Source of the DNA: QHYU01 sp041493955 | GTDB lineage: Bacteria > Acidobacteriota > Terriglobia > Acidiferrales > UBA7541 | DNA length: 29,778 nt | NCBI GenBank assembly: GCA_041493955.1 | Contig: JBGPZW010000025.1 | Coordinates: 1 to 29,778, forward strand | Direction of reading: 5' to 3' | Shown: one piece after another, positions 23,291 through 29,778 of the stretch | Layout: the number at the start of each line of letters is the position of its first letter | Position numbering within the stretch: position 1 is the stretch's first letter | Position numbers and translations under genes: made by a program | The notes under the pieces: generated by a model | What the model was told of the DNA's origin: nothing | Databases searched by the model: none | The model's input: the letters and a program-made list of their open reading frames with translations, nothing else

Positions 23291-24232
23291 ATGGAGACGA
23301 TTCGCCCGGACAGCGCCCAGGCGGCGCGCGACATGCGCGTGGCGATGAGGCTTTCGCTGCTGTTCGGGGTGGGCATGTTCTTCGGCAAGACGGCCGCGTA
23401 CCTGTTCACCGGCTCCGCAGCGATTCTCTCCGACGCGGTCGAATCGGTGATCCACGTGGTGGCGGTGGGCTTTGCGGCGTACAGCCTGTCGCTTTCCTCG
23501 AGGCCCGCCAATGTGCGTTTCCATTACGGCTACGAGCGGATCACGTTTTTCTCTGCAGGATTTGAGGGCGCGATGATTATTCTCGCGGCGATAGCCATCA
23601 TCGCCGCGGCGATCCAGAAGTGGCTTGCAGGCATCTTGCTCCAGCACGTCGGCGCCGGAACTCTCTTCGTGCTGCTGTTCGCCGTGATCAATGCGGGGCT
23701 CGGTTGGTACCTGGTGAGAACCGGCCGGCGCACCCATTCGATGATCCTCGAAGCCAACGGCAAGCACGTGCTCACGGATAGCTGGACGAGCTTCGGGGTG
23801 GTGGGCGGGCTGGGACTGGTTTTTTGGACGGGCTGGAAGCCGTATGACCCGCTGGTGGCGATCGGGGTCGCGCTGAATATTCTCTGGTCCGGCAGCCGGC
23901 TGATCTCGCGGTCGGTGCGCGGCCTGATGGACTACGCGGACCCGGCCGTGGGACGCGAGCTGCGCGAGAAGCTCGACGCGCTGTGCGGTGAGTTCGGCGT
24001 CGAATACCATGGGCTGAAGTTCCGCACGACGGGCTTCCGCGTGATGGTGGAGGTGCACCTGTTGTTCCCGCAGAACCTGCCCGTCGGGGAAGCGCACCGC
24101 GTGGCTACACAGATCGAAGAACGCCTGCCGCAAGTGCTCCACCTGCCAACCGAAGTGGTCACGCACCTCGAGTCGCTCGAGGACCACCACCGCGTTCACC
24201 GCGACGCGCACTACACCGGCAAGCCTTCCTGA
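23291..24232 (+). CDS. Cation diffusion facilitator (CDF) family metal transporter
   Basis: The protein is 313 aa with about six hydrophobic segments (for example around residues 22-40, 93-110, 122-141) and a cytoplasmic C-terminal ferredoxin-like domain ('GVEYHGLKFRTTGFRVMVEVHLLFP', 'HRVATQIEERL'). 'FHYGYERITFFSAG' is the loop typical of CDF proteins. In TM5 the ligand pair His159-x3-Asp163 ('KHVLTDSWTS') is kept. In TM2 the usual HxxxD of 'SDAxHSxxD' is replaced by Glu51-x3-His55 ('SDAVESVIHVV'), so the metal cannot be assigned as Zn. The family exports divalent metals in exchange for protons. It sits between etfA and ETF-QO, an iron-sulfur flavoprotein, but a functional tie is speculative. 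Confidence 0.93.
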   Translation: METIRPDSAQAARDMRVAMRLSLLFGVGMFFGKTAAYLFTGSAAILSDAVESVIHVVAVGFAAYSLSLSSRPANVRFHYGYERITFFSAGFEGAMIILAAIAIIAAAIQKWLAGILLQHVGAGTLFVLLFAVINAGLGWYLVRTGRRTHSMILEANGKHVLTDSWTSFGVVGGLGLVFWTGWKPYDPLVAIGVALNILWSGSRLISRSVRGLMDYADPAVGRELREKLDALCGEFGVEYHGLKFRTTGFRVMVEVHLLFPQNLPVGEAHRVATQIEERLPQVLHLPTEVVTHLESLEDHHRVHRDAHYTGKPS

Positions 24233-24291
24233 CGCCGGCGACGGCTGGAGGACGGCGATATGGGGCACACGGGCAGCAAACGCGCTTCTGC

Positions 24292-24297
24292 TAGAAT
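24292..24297 (+). promoter_or_regulatory. Extended -10 box placed for a leaderless ETF-QO transcript
   Basis: TGC-TAGAAT gives an extended -10 (TGn before the hexamer), followed by six bases and the GTG at 24304. No -35 match and no separate Shine-Dalgarno are seen. Confidence 0.45.
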
Positions 24298-24303
24298 GCG
24301 AGA

Positions 24304-25965
24304 GTGAATACGCAACGCGAGCAGCTAGAAGCGGATGTGCTGATTGTCGGCGCGGGGCCGGCGGGGCTGGCCTGCGCGCTGCACCTGGCACGGCTCATCA
24401 AGGACAGCAAGGAAGCCACGGCGGCGGGACTCTCTCCAGAAAACATCTATGTGCTCGAGAAGGGCCGCGAGCTGGGCGCCCACCAGCTTTCCGGCGCGGT
24501 GATGGATCCGCGAGGCCTGCGCGAGCTGGTGCCGGACTTCGAGCAGTCCGCGCCGCCCGGGACGCTCGATACGCCGGTGACCGATGACGCGGCGTTTTTC
24601 CTCACCAAGAGCGGCGGCTGGGAATTTCCCATCACACCGCCGCCACTGCGCAACCACGGCAACTACGTTGTCTCGCTCAGCAAGCTGGTGAAGTGGCTCG
24701 GCGTCCTGGTGGAAAAGACCGGCGTCAATCTGTTCACGCAGTTTGGCGGCGCGCAATTGATCTACCAGGGCGAGGGCATTGCCGGCGTCATCACCGAAGA
24801 CAAGGGCGTGGACAAGGACGGCAAGCCCAAGGACAACTACACGCCGGGCTACGAGCTGCGCGCGAAGGTCACCGTGCTGGCCGAAGGGCCGCGTGGCTCA
24901 CTGACCAAGGATCTGGTTGAGAAGAAGCAGCTCGATGGCATCAACCCGCAGATCTACGCCATCGGCATCAAGGAGCTGTGGGAAGTGCCGGCGGGACGGA
25001 TCGCAGCGGGCTGTGTCACGCACACCATGGGCTGGCCGCTCGATCCGAGCATGTACGGCGGCGGCTGGGTGTACGGTCTGCGCGAGAATCGCGTGTCGCT
25101 GGGCTTGGTTGCGGGCCTCGAATATCACAACCCACAGTTCGACCCGCACGAGGCGTTTCAAGAGTTCAAGACGCACCCGTTTGTCAGGAAAGTGATCGAA
25201 GGCGGCAAGCTGGTGCGCTACGGCGCCAAGACGATTCCCGAGGGTGGCTGGTACTCGATGCCGCGGACCTACGTGGACGGCGGGCTGATCATCGGCGATT
25301 CGGCGAGCTTTCTGAATTCGCAGCGGCTCAAGGGCATCCACATGGCCATCAAGAGCGGGATGCTGGCCGCAGAGACGATTTTCGACTCCTTGCGCGCGGG
25401 TGACACCTCGGCGAAGACGCTTTCGACCTTCCCGAAAAAGGTGGAAGTGAGCTGGATCAAGAAGGAGCTGTGGGCCGTCCGGAATTTCCACCAGTCATTC
25501 CAGCACGGGCTCTCCGCCGGGCTGTTTCACGCCGCACTGCAATACATAAGCGGCGGACGGGGCCTGGTGGACCCGATGCGCGCGCGACCGGGCCACGAGG
25601 CCTATCACAAGCTTGATGGCGCGGCGGCCCCGGAACGTTTCAAGGGCGATGGCGCGCTCACCTTTGACCGGCTGACCGACGTCTACCACTCCGGCACGCG
25701 GCATGAGGAAGATCAGCCCTGCCACCTGGTCGTCGTGGAGCCGGATATCTGCACGAATCGGTGCGTGCGCGAGTACGGCAACCCGTGCCAGTATTTCTGC
25801 CCCGCGGCGGTCTATGAAATGGTGCAGGAGAAGGGTGAAACACGGCTGAAGATCAACGCCTCGAACTGCGTCCACTGCAAGACCTGCGACATCGCTGATC
25901 CCTACCAGATCATCAATTGGGTCGTTCCGGAAGGCGGCGGCGGCCCCAACTACGAAGGCATGTAG
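24304..25965 (+). CDS. Electron transfer flavoprotein-ubiquinone oxidoreductase (ETF-QO)
   Basis: The protein is 553 aa from a GTG start. It has an N-terminal FAD Rossmann motif 'VLIVGAGPAGLACALHLAR', then 'LEKGRELGAHQLSGAVMDPR' and 'GGLIIGDSASFLNSQRLKGIHMAIKSGMLAAE'. The C-terminal 4Fe-4S domain has 'CQYFCPAAVYE' and 'NASNCVHCKTCDIADPYQ', then 'INWVVPEGGGGPNYEGM', almost the invariant ETF-QO ending. It is a monotopic membrane enzyme moving electrons from ETF to the quinone pool. Together with etfBA it forms a full route from acyl-CoA oxidation to respiration. It is convergent with the FecR-like gene, whose stop is 24 bp away. Confidence 0.97.
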   Translation: MNTQREQLEADVLIVGAGPAGLACALHLARLIKDSKEATAAGLSPENIYVLEKGRELGAHQLSGAVMDPRGLRELVPDFEQSAPPGTLDTPVTDDAAFFLTKSGGWEFPITPPPLRNHGNYVVSLSKLVKWLGVLVEKTGVNLFTQFGGAQLIYQGEGIAGVITEDKGVDKDGKPKDNYTPGYELRAKVTVLAEGPRGSLTKDLVEKKQLDGINPQIYAIGIKELWEVPAGRIAAGCVTHTMGWPLDPSMYGGGWVYGLRENRVSLGLVAGLEYHNPQFDPHEAFQEFKTHPFVRKVIEGGKLVRYGAKTIPEGGWYSMPRTYVDGGLIIGDSASFLNSQRLKGIHMAIKSGMLAAETIFDSLRAGDTSAKTLSTFPKKVEVSWIKKELWAVRNFHQSFQHGLSAGLFHAALQYISGGRGLVDPMRARPGHEAYHKLDGAAAPERFKGDGALTFDRLTDVYHSGTRHEEDQPCHLVVVEPDICTNRCVREYGNPCQYFCPAAVYEMVQEKGETRLKINASNCVHCKTCDIADPYQIINWVVPEGGGGPNYEGM

Positions 25966-25989
25966 GCGGGGGAAGCCTTCGGGTTGCAC

Positions 25990-27081
25990 TCACTTCTGTG
26001 CGCAGCCCTCGCCCTTGCACGGCGTGCGGCCAAAGAGCCGGCGGAAGAATCCCCGGACGCGAGTGCCAAAGCTGGCATGCTTCTTGGGCGGCGCTTCAAG
26101 GACTGAACCTGTGACGTGCGCCGGCTGCGCTGCAAGTGGCGCGGGCGCTTCTTCCACCCGGCCATGGAATTCCACGGCCGGGCGCACGCGCACCTCGCGC
26201 ACCAGGAGCATGGTTTCAGGACTCGGTTGCGGCTCCGGCGGCTCGGGCGACGCCGCGTTGAAACTGAGCGGCGGCATCATGACCTTGTAAATGGGCTCCT
26301 CGATCGCGGGCGGCTTCACGTCTTCCACCGTTTCCGGTTTGGCGTTTTTCTGCGGGGGCTTGATGGGTCGCGCCAGATCTACGGGAACCGCCACGGTGAC
26401 TTCCGGCGGCCGCGGCCCCTCGGGAGGGTCGGCTTTGGCCGTTTGCACCTCGCACTGGCAGGCGCCGGCACTGCCGCGCAGGGAATCCAGTTGCCCTTCG
26501 GCGAAGGCCACCTCGCCGGACTGCGGCACCAGAATCACCTGGCCGGTGAGTTGCTGCTCGATGCGCACCGCGCCGCGGCCCGCCAGCACGCACATCGCGC
26601 CGCTCTGCTCGAGGCCGATGGTGGCGTCGCGCGGCCCTGCGGCGATGGCCACCGGCGTGGCCACGATCAGCGCGGAATAAACGGTCAGCGGCATGGCCCC
26701 TTCGAGACGCGCGTGAATCCGGCCGTAATCCAGCGCCAGGGTGACGGCGCCGCCGGCCTTGAGCAGGGAGAAGTGGGCGGGGCCGCAGACCCCGATCTCC
26801 CCGCCTTCGGCCAGCACCAGGCGCGCCGTTCCCGATCTCACGGTGACCTCGCTGCCGCTGGCCAGCGCGGTGGTGCTGCGGCCGCCTTCGACATTCACGC
26901 CAATAGCTCCCTTGACGGCGATATCCTCGCCGTAGATCCGTCCAACCGTTTCCGGCGGGGCCTGCGCGCAGAGCGTCCCCGCGGAGGCCGCCAGTGCAAG
27001 GAGGAGGGCCGTGGCCGCCGTGAGGAAAGACACGGCAACGCCGGCGTTTCGAGTCAGACGGGCCTGCGTGGCAGAGTCCAT
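25990..27081 (-). CDS. Secreted/anchored FecR-like domain protein
   Basis: The protein is 363 aa. The N-terminus has a long hydrophobic segment (about residues 13-38, 'VAVSFLTAATALLLALAASAG'), a signal peptide or anchor. The first half then reads as a FecR-type beta domain: 'GRSTTALASGSEVTVRSGTARLVLAEGGEIGVCGPAHFSLLKAGGAVTLALDYGRI'. The second half (about 215-320) is Pro/Glu-rich and disordered. The end is a basic tail with 'RGFFRRLFGRTPCKGEGCAQK'. There is no neighbouring sigma factor or receptor, so it is not a classical FecR signalling protein. A TATAAT on its strand is 24 bases before the ATG. Its function is unknown. Confidence 0.75.
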   Translation of the reverse strand: MDSATQARLTRNAGVAVSFLTAATALLLALAASAGTLCAQAPPETVGRIYGEDIAVKGAIGVNVEGGRSTTALASGSEVTVRSGTARLVLAEGGEIGVCGPAHFSLLKAGGAVTLALDYGRIHARLEGAMPLTVYSALIVATPVAIAAGPRDATIGLEQSGAMCVLAGRGAVRIEQQLTGQVILVPQSGEVAFAEGQLDSLRGSAGACQCEVQTAKADPPEGPRPPEVTVAVPVDLARPIKPPQKNAKPETVEDVKPPAIEEPIYKVMMPPLSFNAASPEPPEPQPSPETMLLVREVRVRPAVEFHGRVEEAPAPLAAQPAHVTGSVLEAPPKKHASFGTRVRGFFRRLFGRTPCKGEGCAQK

Positions 27082-27104
27082 CGGAGAGCCGCTGCGGGGC
27101 GCTT

Positions 27105-27112
27105 ATTATACT
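27105..27112. promoter_or_regulatory. Overlapping divergent -10 elements
   Basis: ATTATACT at 27105-27112 contains TATAAT on the minus strand (27110-27105) for the FecR-like gene and TATACT on the plus strand (27107-27112) for the acyltransferase. Only 33 bp separate the two start codons. Neither side has a strong -35. Two polymerases could not occupy it together. Confidence 0.5.
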
Positions 27113-27114
27113 AT

Positions 27115-27933
27115 ATGCCTATGGACCCGCCAGCACCCGCCGAGCCGCGCCCCCATCCTGGTGAGGACCAGGCCCCGGAGCAGCTCGAAGAAGAGCGCCC
27201 GGGCGTCCACTACGACACGCGCCTGCCGCAGCTCACCCGCTGGCAGCGCGCGCAGATTCCGCTCATGGCCGCGGCGGGATACTGGCTGGTGAGGTCGCTG
27301 GGGCCTACGCTGCGCTTCGAGGTGCTGGGCTGGCATCACGCGGAGCGGGTTTACGCAACCGGCCGGCGGTGCATCTGGTCGTTCTGGCACCGCTCGATTT
27401 TCTCGGTGATGTGGTGGGGGCGGCGCCGCGGCGTGGTGGTGATGAACAGCACGAACTTCGATGGCCAGTGGACGCGGCGAGTGATCGAGCGGTTGGGTTA
27501 CGCCACAGCGCAGGGCAGCTCGACACGCGGCGGCCTGCGCGGCCTGGCGGTGATGGCACAGCGGCTCGAGCAGGGACTCGACGTCGCCTTCACGATTGAC
27601 GGCCCGCGCGGCCCGCGCTACGTTGCCAAGCCCGGCCCGGTGCTGCTGGCCCGGCGCACCGGATGCCCCATTCTGGTTTTCCACGTGGGGCTGGAAAGCG
27701 CCTGGACGCTGACGAAAACCTGGGACCTCTTCCAGATCCCGCATCCCTTCTCGCGCGCTGTGATTGTGTTTGCCCCGCCGATTTACGTTCCCGCCGATGC
27801 CGATCGCGAGGCGATCGTACAAAAGCACGCCGAGATGCAGGCGGCGCTGGAACGTGTGCGCGACCTGGCGGAATCCTGGTTCACGCTTGCGCTCCAGGAG
27901 CGCGAACAGCACCGCGCAAGCTGGATCGCCTGA
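27115..27933 (+). CDS. DUF374 lysophospholipid-acyltransferase-like protein
   Basis: The protein is 272 aa from the ATG at 27115 or 270 aa from the ATG at 27121. The frame remains open for a further kilobase upstream, but that part is the shadow of the FecR-like gene. The disordered Pro/Glu N-terminus is followed by the DUF374 domain: 'IWSFWHRSIFSVMWW' (acyltransferase-type His), 'VMNSTNFDGQWTRRVIERLGYATAQGSSTRGGLRGLAVM', 'AFTIDGPRGPRYVAKPGPVLLAR'. Such proteins resemble lipid A lauroyl acyltransferases and probably acylate an envelope lipid. There is no transmembrane segment besides a weak one near residues 50-65. The start lies only 2-8 bases after a -10-like box, so the mRNA may be leaderless. 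Confidence 0.86.
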   Translation: MPMDPPAPAEPRPHPGEDQAPEQLEEERPGVHYDTRLPQLTRWQRAQIPLMAAAGYWLVRSLGPTLRFEVLGWHHAERVYATGRRCIWSFWHRSIFSVMWWGRRRGVVVMNSTNFDGQWTRRVIERLGYATAQGSSTRGGLRGLAVMAQRLEQGLDVAFTIDGPRGPRYVAKPGPVLLARRTGCPILVFHVGLESAWTLTKTWDLFQIPHPFSRAVIVFAPPIYVPADADREAIVQKHAEMQAALERVRDLAESWFTLALQEREQHRASWIA

Positions 27934-27970
27934 AGAATCCTCCCCGCCGGACTGCCGGCAAGCGTCCTGC

Positions 27971-28396
27971 CTACTTCCGCGGCGGGATGTTTAGCAGCAC
28001 GTGGCACGGCGCATGGGTGGCCACGTGTTTGGCGGTGGTGCCCAGCAGCAATTCGCCGAGCGTGCGCCCGTGGTGGTAGCCCAGCACCGCGAGATCGATT
28101 TTCTCTTCCTTCAGATCGTCAAGCAGCGCCCCGCCGGCCGAGTGCGCCCGCACGATCCGCGTGATTGTTTTCATCCTGCTGCGGCGCGCCACGCGCGCGG
28201 CCGTGCGCAGGATCTTCTGCGCGCTGGCTTCGAGGTCCGGCACGTCGGCCTCGAGCGGGGTAAGATCCGGCAGCTCGATCACGTGAACCAGCAGCAGCCA
28301 GGCGCCACGGGCGCCCACGCGACACGCCAGGTCGGTCAGTTCAACCGCGTGCGCAAGGTCTTTCAGGCCCACCAGGATTCGTTTGGCTTTTTTCAT
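27971..28396 (-). CDS. Universal stress protein (UspA family)
   Basis: The protein is 141 aa, starting MKKAKRILVGLKDLAHAVEL with a Shine-Dalgarno GGAGG seven bases before; a longer open frame exists upstream but overlaps the protease gene and is not coding. The ATP-binding pattern G-x2-G-x9-G-(S/T) is visible as 'GYHHGRTLGELLLGTT', followed by 'HVATHAPCHVLL'. USP proteins bind ATP or AMP and help in stress survival. It lies 59 bp downstream of the HtrA gene on the same strand, so the two may be co-transcribed as a stress unit. Confidence 0.93.
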   Translation of the reverse strand: MKKAKRILVGLKDLAHAVELTDLACRVGARGAWLLLVHVIELPDLTPLEADVPDLEASAQKILRTAARVARRSRMKTITRIVRAHSAGGALLDDLKEEKIDLAVLGYHHGRTLGELLLGTTAKHVATHAPCHVLLNIPPRK

Positions 28397-28455
28397 TCTG
28401 GCCTCCTCGGAGAGTCCTTGGGTTCGCGAAAGGGAGGCGCGGCGTCGGCCGGGGG

Positions 28456-29610
28456 TCAGCGCTCGGAAAGGGGCACGCGCACGTCCATCCTCTGCCGGCC
28501 GCGATAGATCGTCACGCTGATCACGTCCCCCGGACGCTTCCGGTTCAAGAAAAGATTCAGATCCAACTGGTTCGTGATTTTCTGGCCGTCCACGGCCACC
28601 AGCACATCGCCTCCGATCAAAATCTTGCGCATGCCCGCGACGGCGACGCGATTTCCGCCGCGCAGGCCCGCGCGCTCGGCAGGACCCCCGGGCGTGGCGC
28701 GCTCGATCAGCAGGCCTTCCTCCACCGGGAGGTCGAGCGCCTCGGACAGCCCGGGCCACAACGGGCGGACCTCGACCCCGAGATATGCGCGGTGCACGCG
28801 GCCCGTATTGATCAGGTCCTGCGCGATCAGCTTCGCGGTGTTGATGGGGATGGCGAAGCCGATGCCGGCGGTTGTGCCGGAGGGCGTGTAGATGGCCGTA
28901 TTGATGCCGATCACTTCGCCGCGCGAATTCATCAGCGGCCCGCCGGAATTGCCCTGGTTGATGGCCGCGTCGGTCTGGATGGCCTCGTCAATGAAGGTGG
29001 TCTGGCCGGTCTGCACGGTGCGGCCGAGCGCGCTGACCACGCCGGTGGTGAGCGTGCTCTGGAAGCCAAAGGGATTGCCCACGGCGAGCACGTGCTGGCC
29101 CACCTGCAGCGTGGCCGAGTCGCCCATGGGCAGGGTGGTGAGCTTGCGGCTGCGCGGCTCAATCTTGATCAGCGCGACGTCGTTGCGCTGGTCGGCGCCG
29201 ATGAATTTCGCCGGATAGCGCGATTGGTCTCCCAGGGTTACTTCGATGGTCTGCGCCTCCTGCACCACGTGGTAATTGGTAAGAATGTATCCCCGCGGGT
29301 CCATGACGAAACCCGAGCCTGCGCCCTCCACCGGAACCGGATTGAAAAAGAAGTCGTATTCCACTGTGCGCGTGACGATATTGGCCACTGCCGGCGCGGC
29401 TTGGCGGTACACCTTCACGTTGACCGCTTCCTCGTCGGTGAACCCCGCCGTGCTGCCGCCCTGCGGCGCGGGGAGCATGACGGGCAGTGCTTCGACGTCG
29501 CGCACTTGCCGCGGGCCCCAGCGCGCTCCCGCCCAATAGGCCGCCAGCACCACAACCGCAACCAGCGCCACCAGGCGGAACATCTCTCCAATATTCTTTG
29601 CTCGCGTCAT
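28456..29610 (-). CDS. HtrA/DegP-family serine protease with one PDZ domain
   Basis: The protein is 384 aa. A membrane anchor lies at residues 11-29 ('FRLVALVAVVVLAAYWAGA'). The protease domain has the full triad His114 ('LTNYHVV'), Asp144 ('RNDVALIKI') and Ser222 ('NQGNSGGPL'). A single PDZ domain covers about residues 280-384 ('RAYLGVEVRPLWPGL', 'GGDVLVAVDGQKITNQLDLNLFL'). This is the DegS/HhoB layout rather than two-PDZ DegP. It would degrade or sense misfolded envelope proteins. GGGAAG lies upstream of the ATG. The downstream usp gene shares its strand. Confidence 0.95.
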   Translation of the reverse strand: MTRAKNIGEMFRLVALVAVVVLAAYWAGARWGPRQVRDVEALPVMLPAPQGGSTAGFTDEEAVNVKVYRQAAPAVANIVTRTVEYDFFFNPVPVEGAGSGFVMDPRGYILTNYHVVQEAQTIEVTLGDQSRYPAKFIGADQRNDVALIKIEPRSRKLTTLPMGDSATLQVGQHVLAVGNPFGFQSTLTTGVVSALGRTVQTGQTTFIDEAIQTDAAINQGNSGGPLMNSRGEVIGINTAIYTPSGTTAGIGFAIPINTAKLIAQDLINTGRVHRAYLGVEVRPLWPGLSEALDLPVEEGLLIERATPGGPAERAGLRGGNRVAVAGMRKILIGGDVLVAVDGQKITNQLDLNLFLNRKRPGDVISVTIYRGRQRMDVRVPLSER

Positions 29611-29647
29611 GACGTCTTCCCTGTTGGCCCTGCCCGGGCCTTAGCAG

Positions 29648-29758
29648 GGTGCTGAAGAACGGGTGATTTTTGAGATGCGGATGCTGCCGAGAGTGAAACA
29701 ACGACGGGACCTAGTGGAATCAGGCGCCCCGGGCATCCCTGTTTTGTTCTTCGGCACC
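29648..29758. repeat. Near-perfect 13-bp inverted repeat spanning 111 bp
   Basis: GGTGCTGAAGAAC (29648-29660) pairs with GTTCTTCGGCACC (29746-29758) with one G-U exception. The inside has no gene. It could be the ends of a small non-autonomous element or a long hairpin; the window edge hides the context. Confidence 0.45.
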
Positions 29759-29778
29759 GGTTCCTTTCTCCGATTTTC

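Noticed and set aside
26116..27114. 333-codon upstream extension of the acyltransferase frame
   Set aside because: It is antisense to the FecR-like gene, has shadow-type composition, and DUF374 proteins are only about 220-270 aa; the ATG at 27115 or 27121 fits.
28397..28759. N-terminal extension of the universal stress protein frame
   Set aside because: It overlaps the PDZ part of the HtrA gene in another frame, and a good Shine-Dalgarno with ATG at 28396 gives the normal USP length.

Overview
The window looks like a piece of an Acidobacteriota chromosome. The DNA is mostly GC-rich. The RHS cores have the Cys-containing form often seen in that phylum (CYDADFYPFGGER, then YKFTGKERD), and the fatty-acid cluster runs yceD-rpmF-plsX-fabD-fabG-acpP-fabF into etfBA. 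The phylum is inferred from gene style and order; no rRNA gene is present to confirm it.

Layout. 1-320 (-): 5' part of a metallo-beta-lactamase-fold hydrolase cut by the window edge. 507-3431 (+): YifB/ComM-type AAA ATPase, a partner-switch pair (HATPase anti-sigma kinase and STAS antagonist), and a cold-shock protein with a strong terminator. 3869-5718 (+): secreted CAP-domain protein overlapping (ATGA) a phosphoesterase with a Lys/Pro-rich N-terminus. 6173-7258 (-): AT-richer trypsin-like protease with an unrecognised C-terminal domain. 7259-7925: repeat-rich intergenic DNA. 7926-10472 (+): YfgM-like TPR membrane protein, dGTPase, secreted SnoaL-like protein.

10476-15298 (+) is the accessory part and the most interesting region. 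Two N-terminally truncated RHS proteins lie in tandem. Each keeps the same RHS core but has an unrelated C-terminal domain, and each is followed at once by a small gene that looks like its immunity protein. Cassette 1 has a helical C-terminal domain with a hydrophobic segment plus a cytoplasmic HEAT-like protein. Cassette 2 has a Cys/His papain-fold (NlpC/P60- or CHAP-like) domain plus a Sec-exported small protein. They look like orphan polymorphic-toxin tips. The island is bounded on the right by the 3' half of a tRNA-Val(GAC) gene and an 11-bp inverted repeat, which suggests an old integration site.

16014-25965 (+) is a core-metabolism block. A consensus sigma-70 promoter drives yceD-rpmF-plsX-fabDG, a second promoter serves acpP-fabF, and etfB, etfA, a CDF transporter and ETF-quinone oxidoreductase follow. 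Fatty-acid synthesis and acyl-CoA electron transfer are therefore neighbours. 25990-29610 holds a FecR-like secreted protein (-), a DUF374 lysophospholipid-acyltransferase-like protein (+), a universal stress protein (-) and an HtrA-type protease (-), an envelope-stress group.

At least three genes (dGTPase, CDF, ETF-QO) have a -10-like box exactly six bases before the start codon and no Shine-Dalgarno, which suggests leaderless mRNAs.
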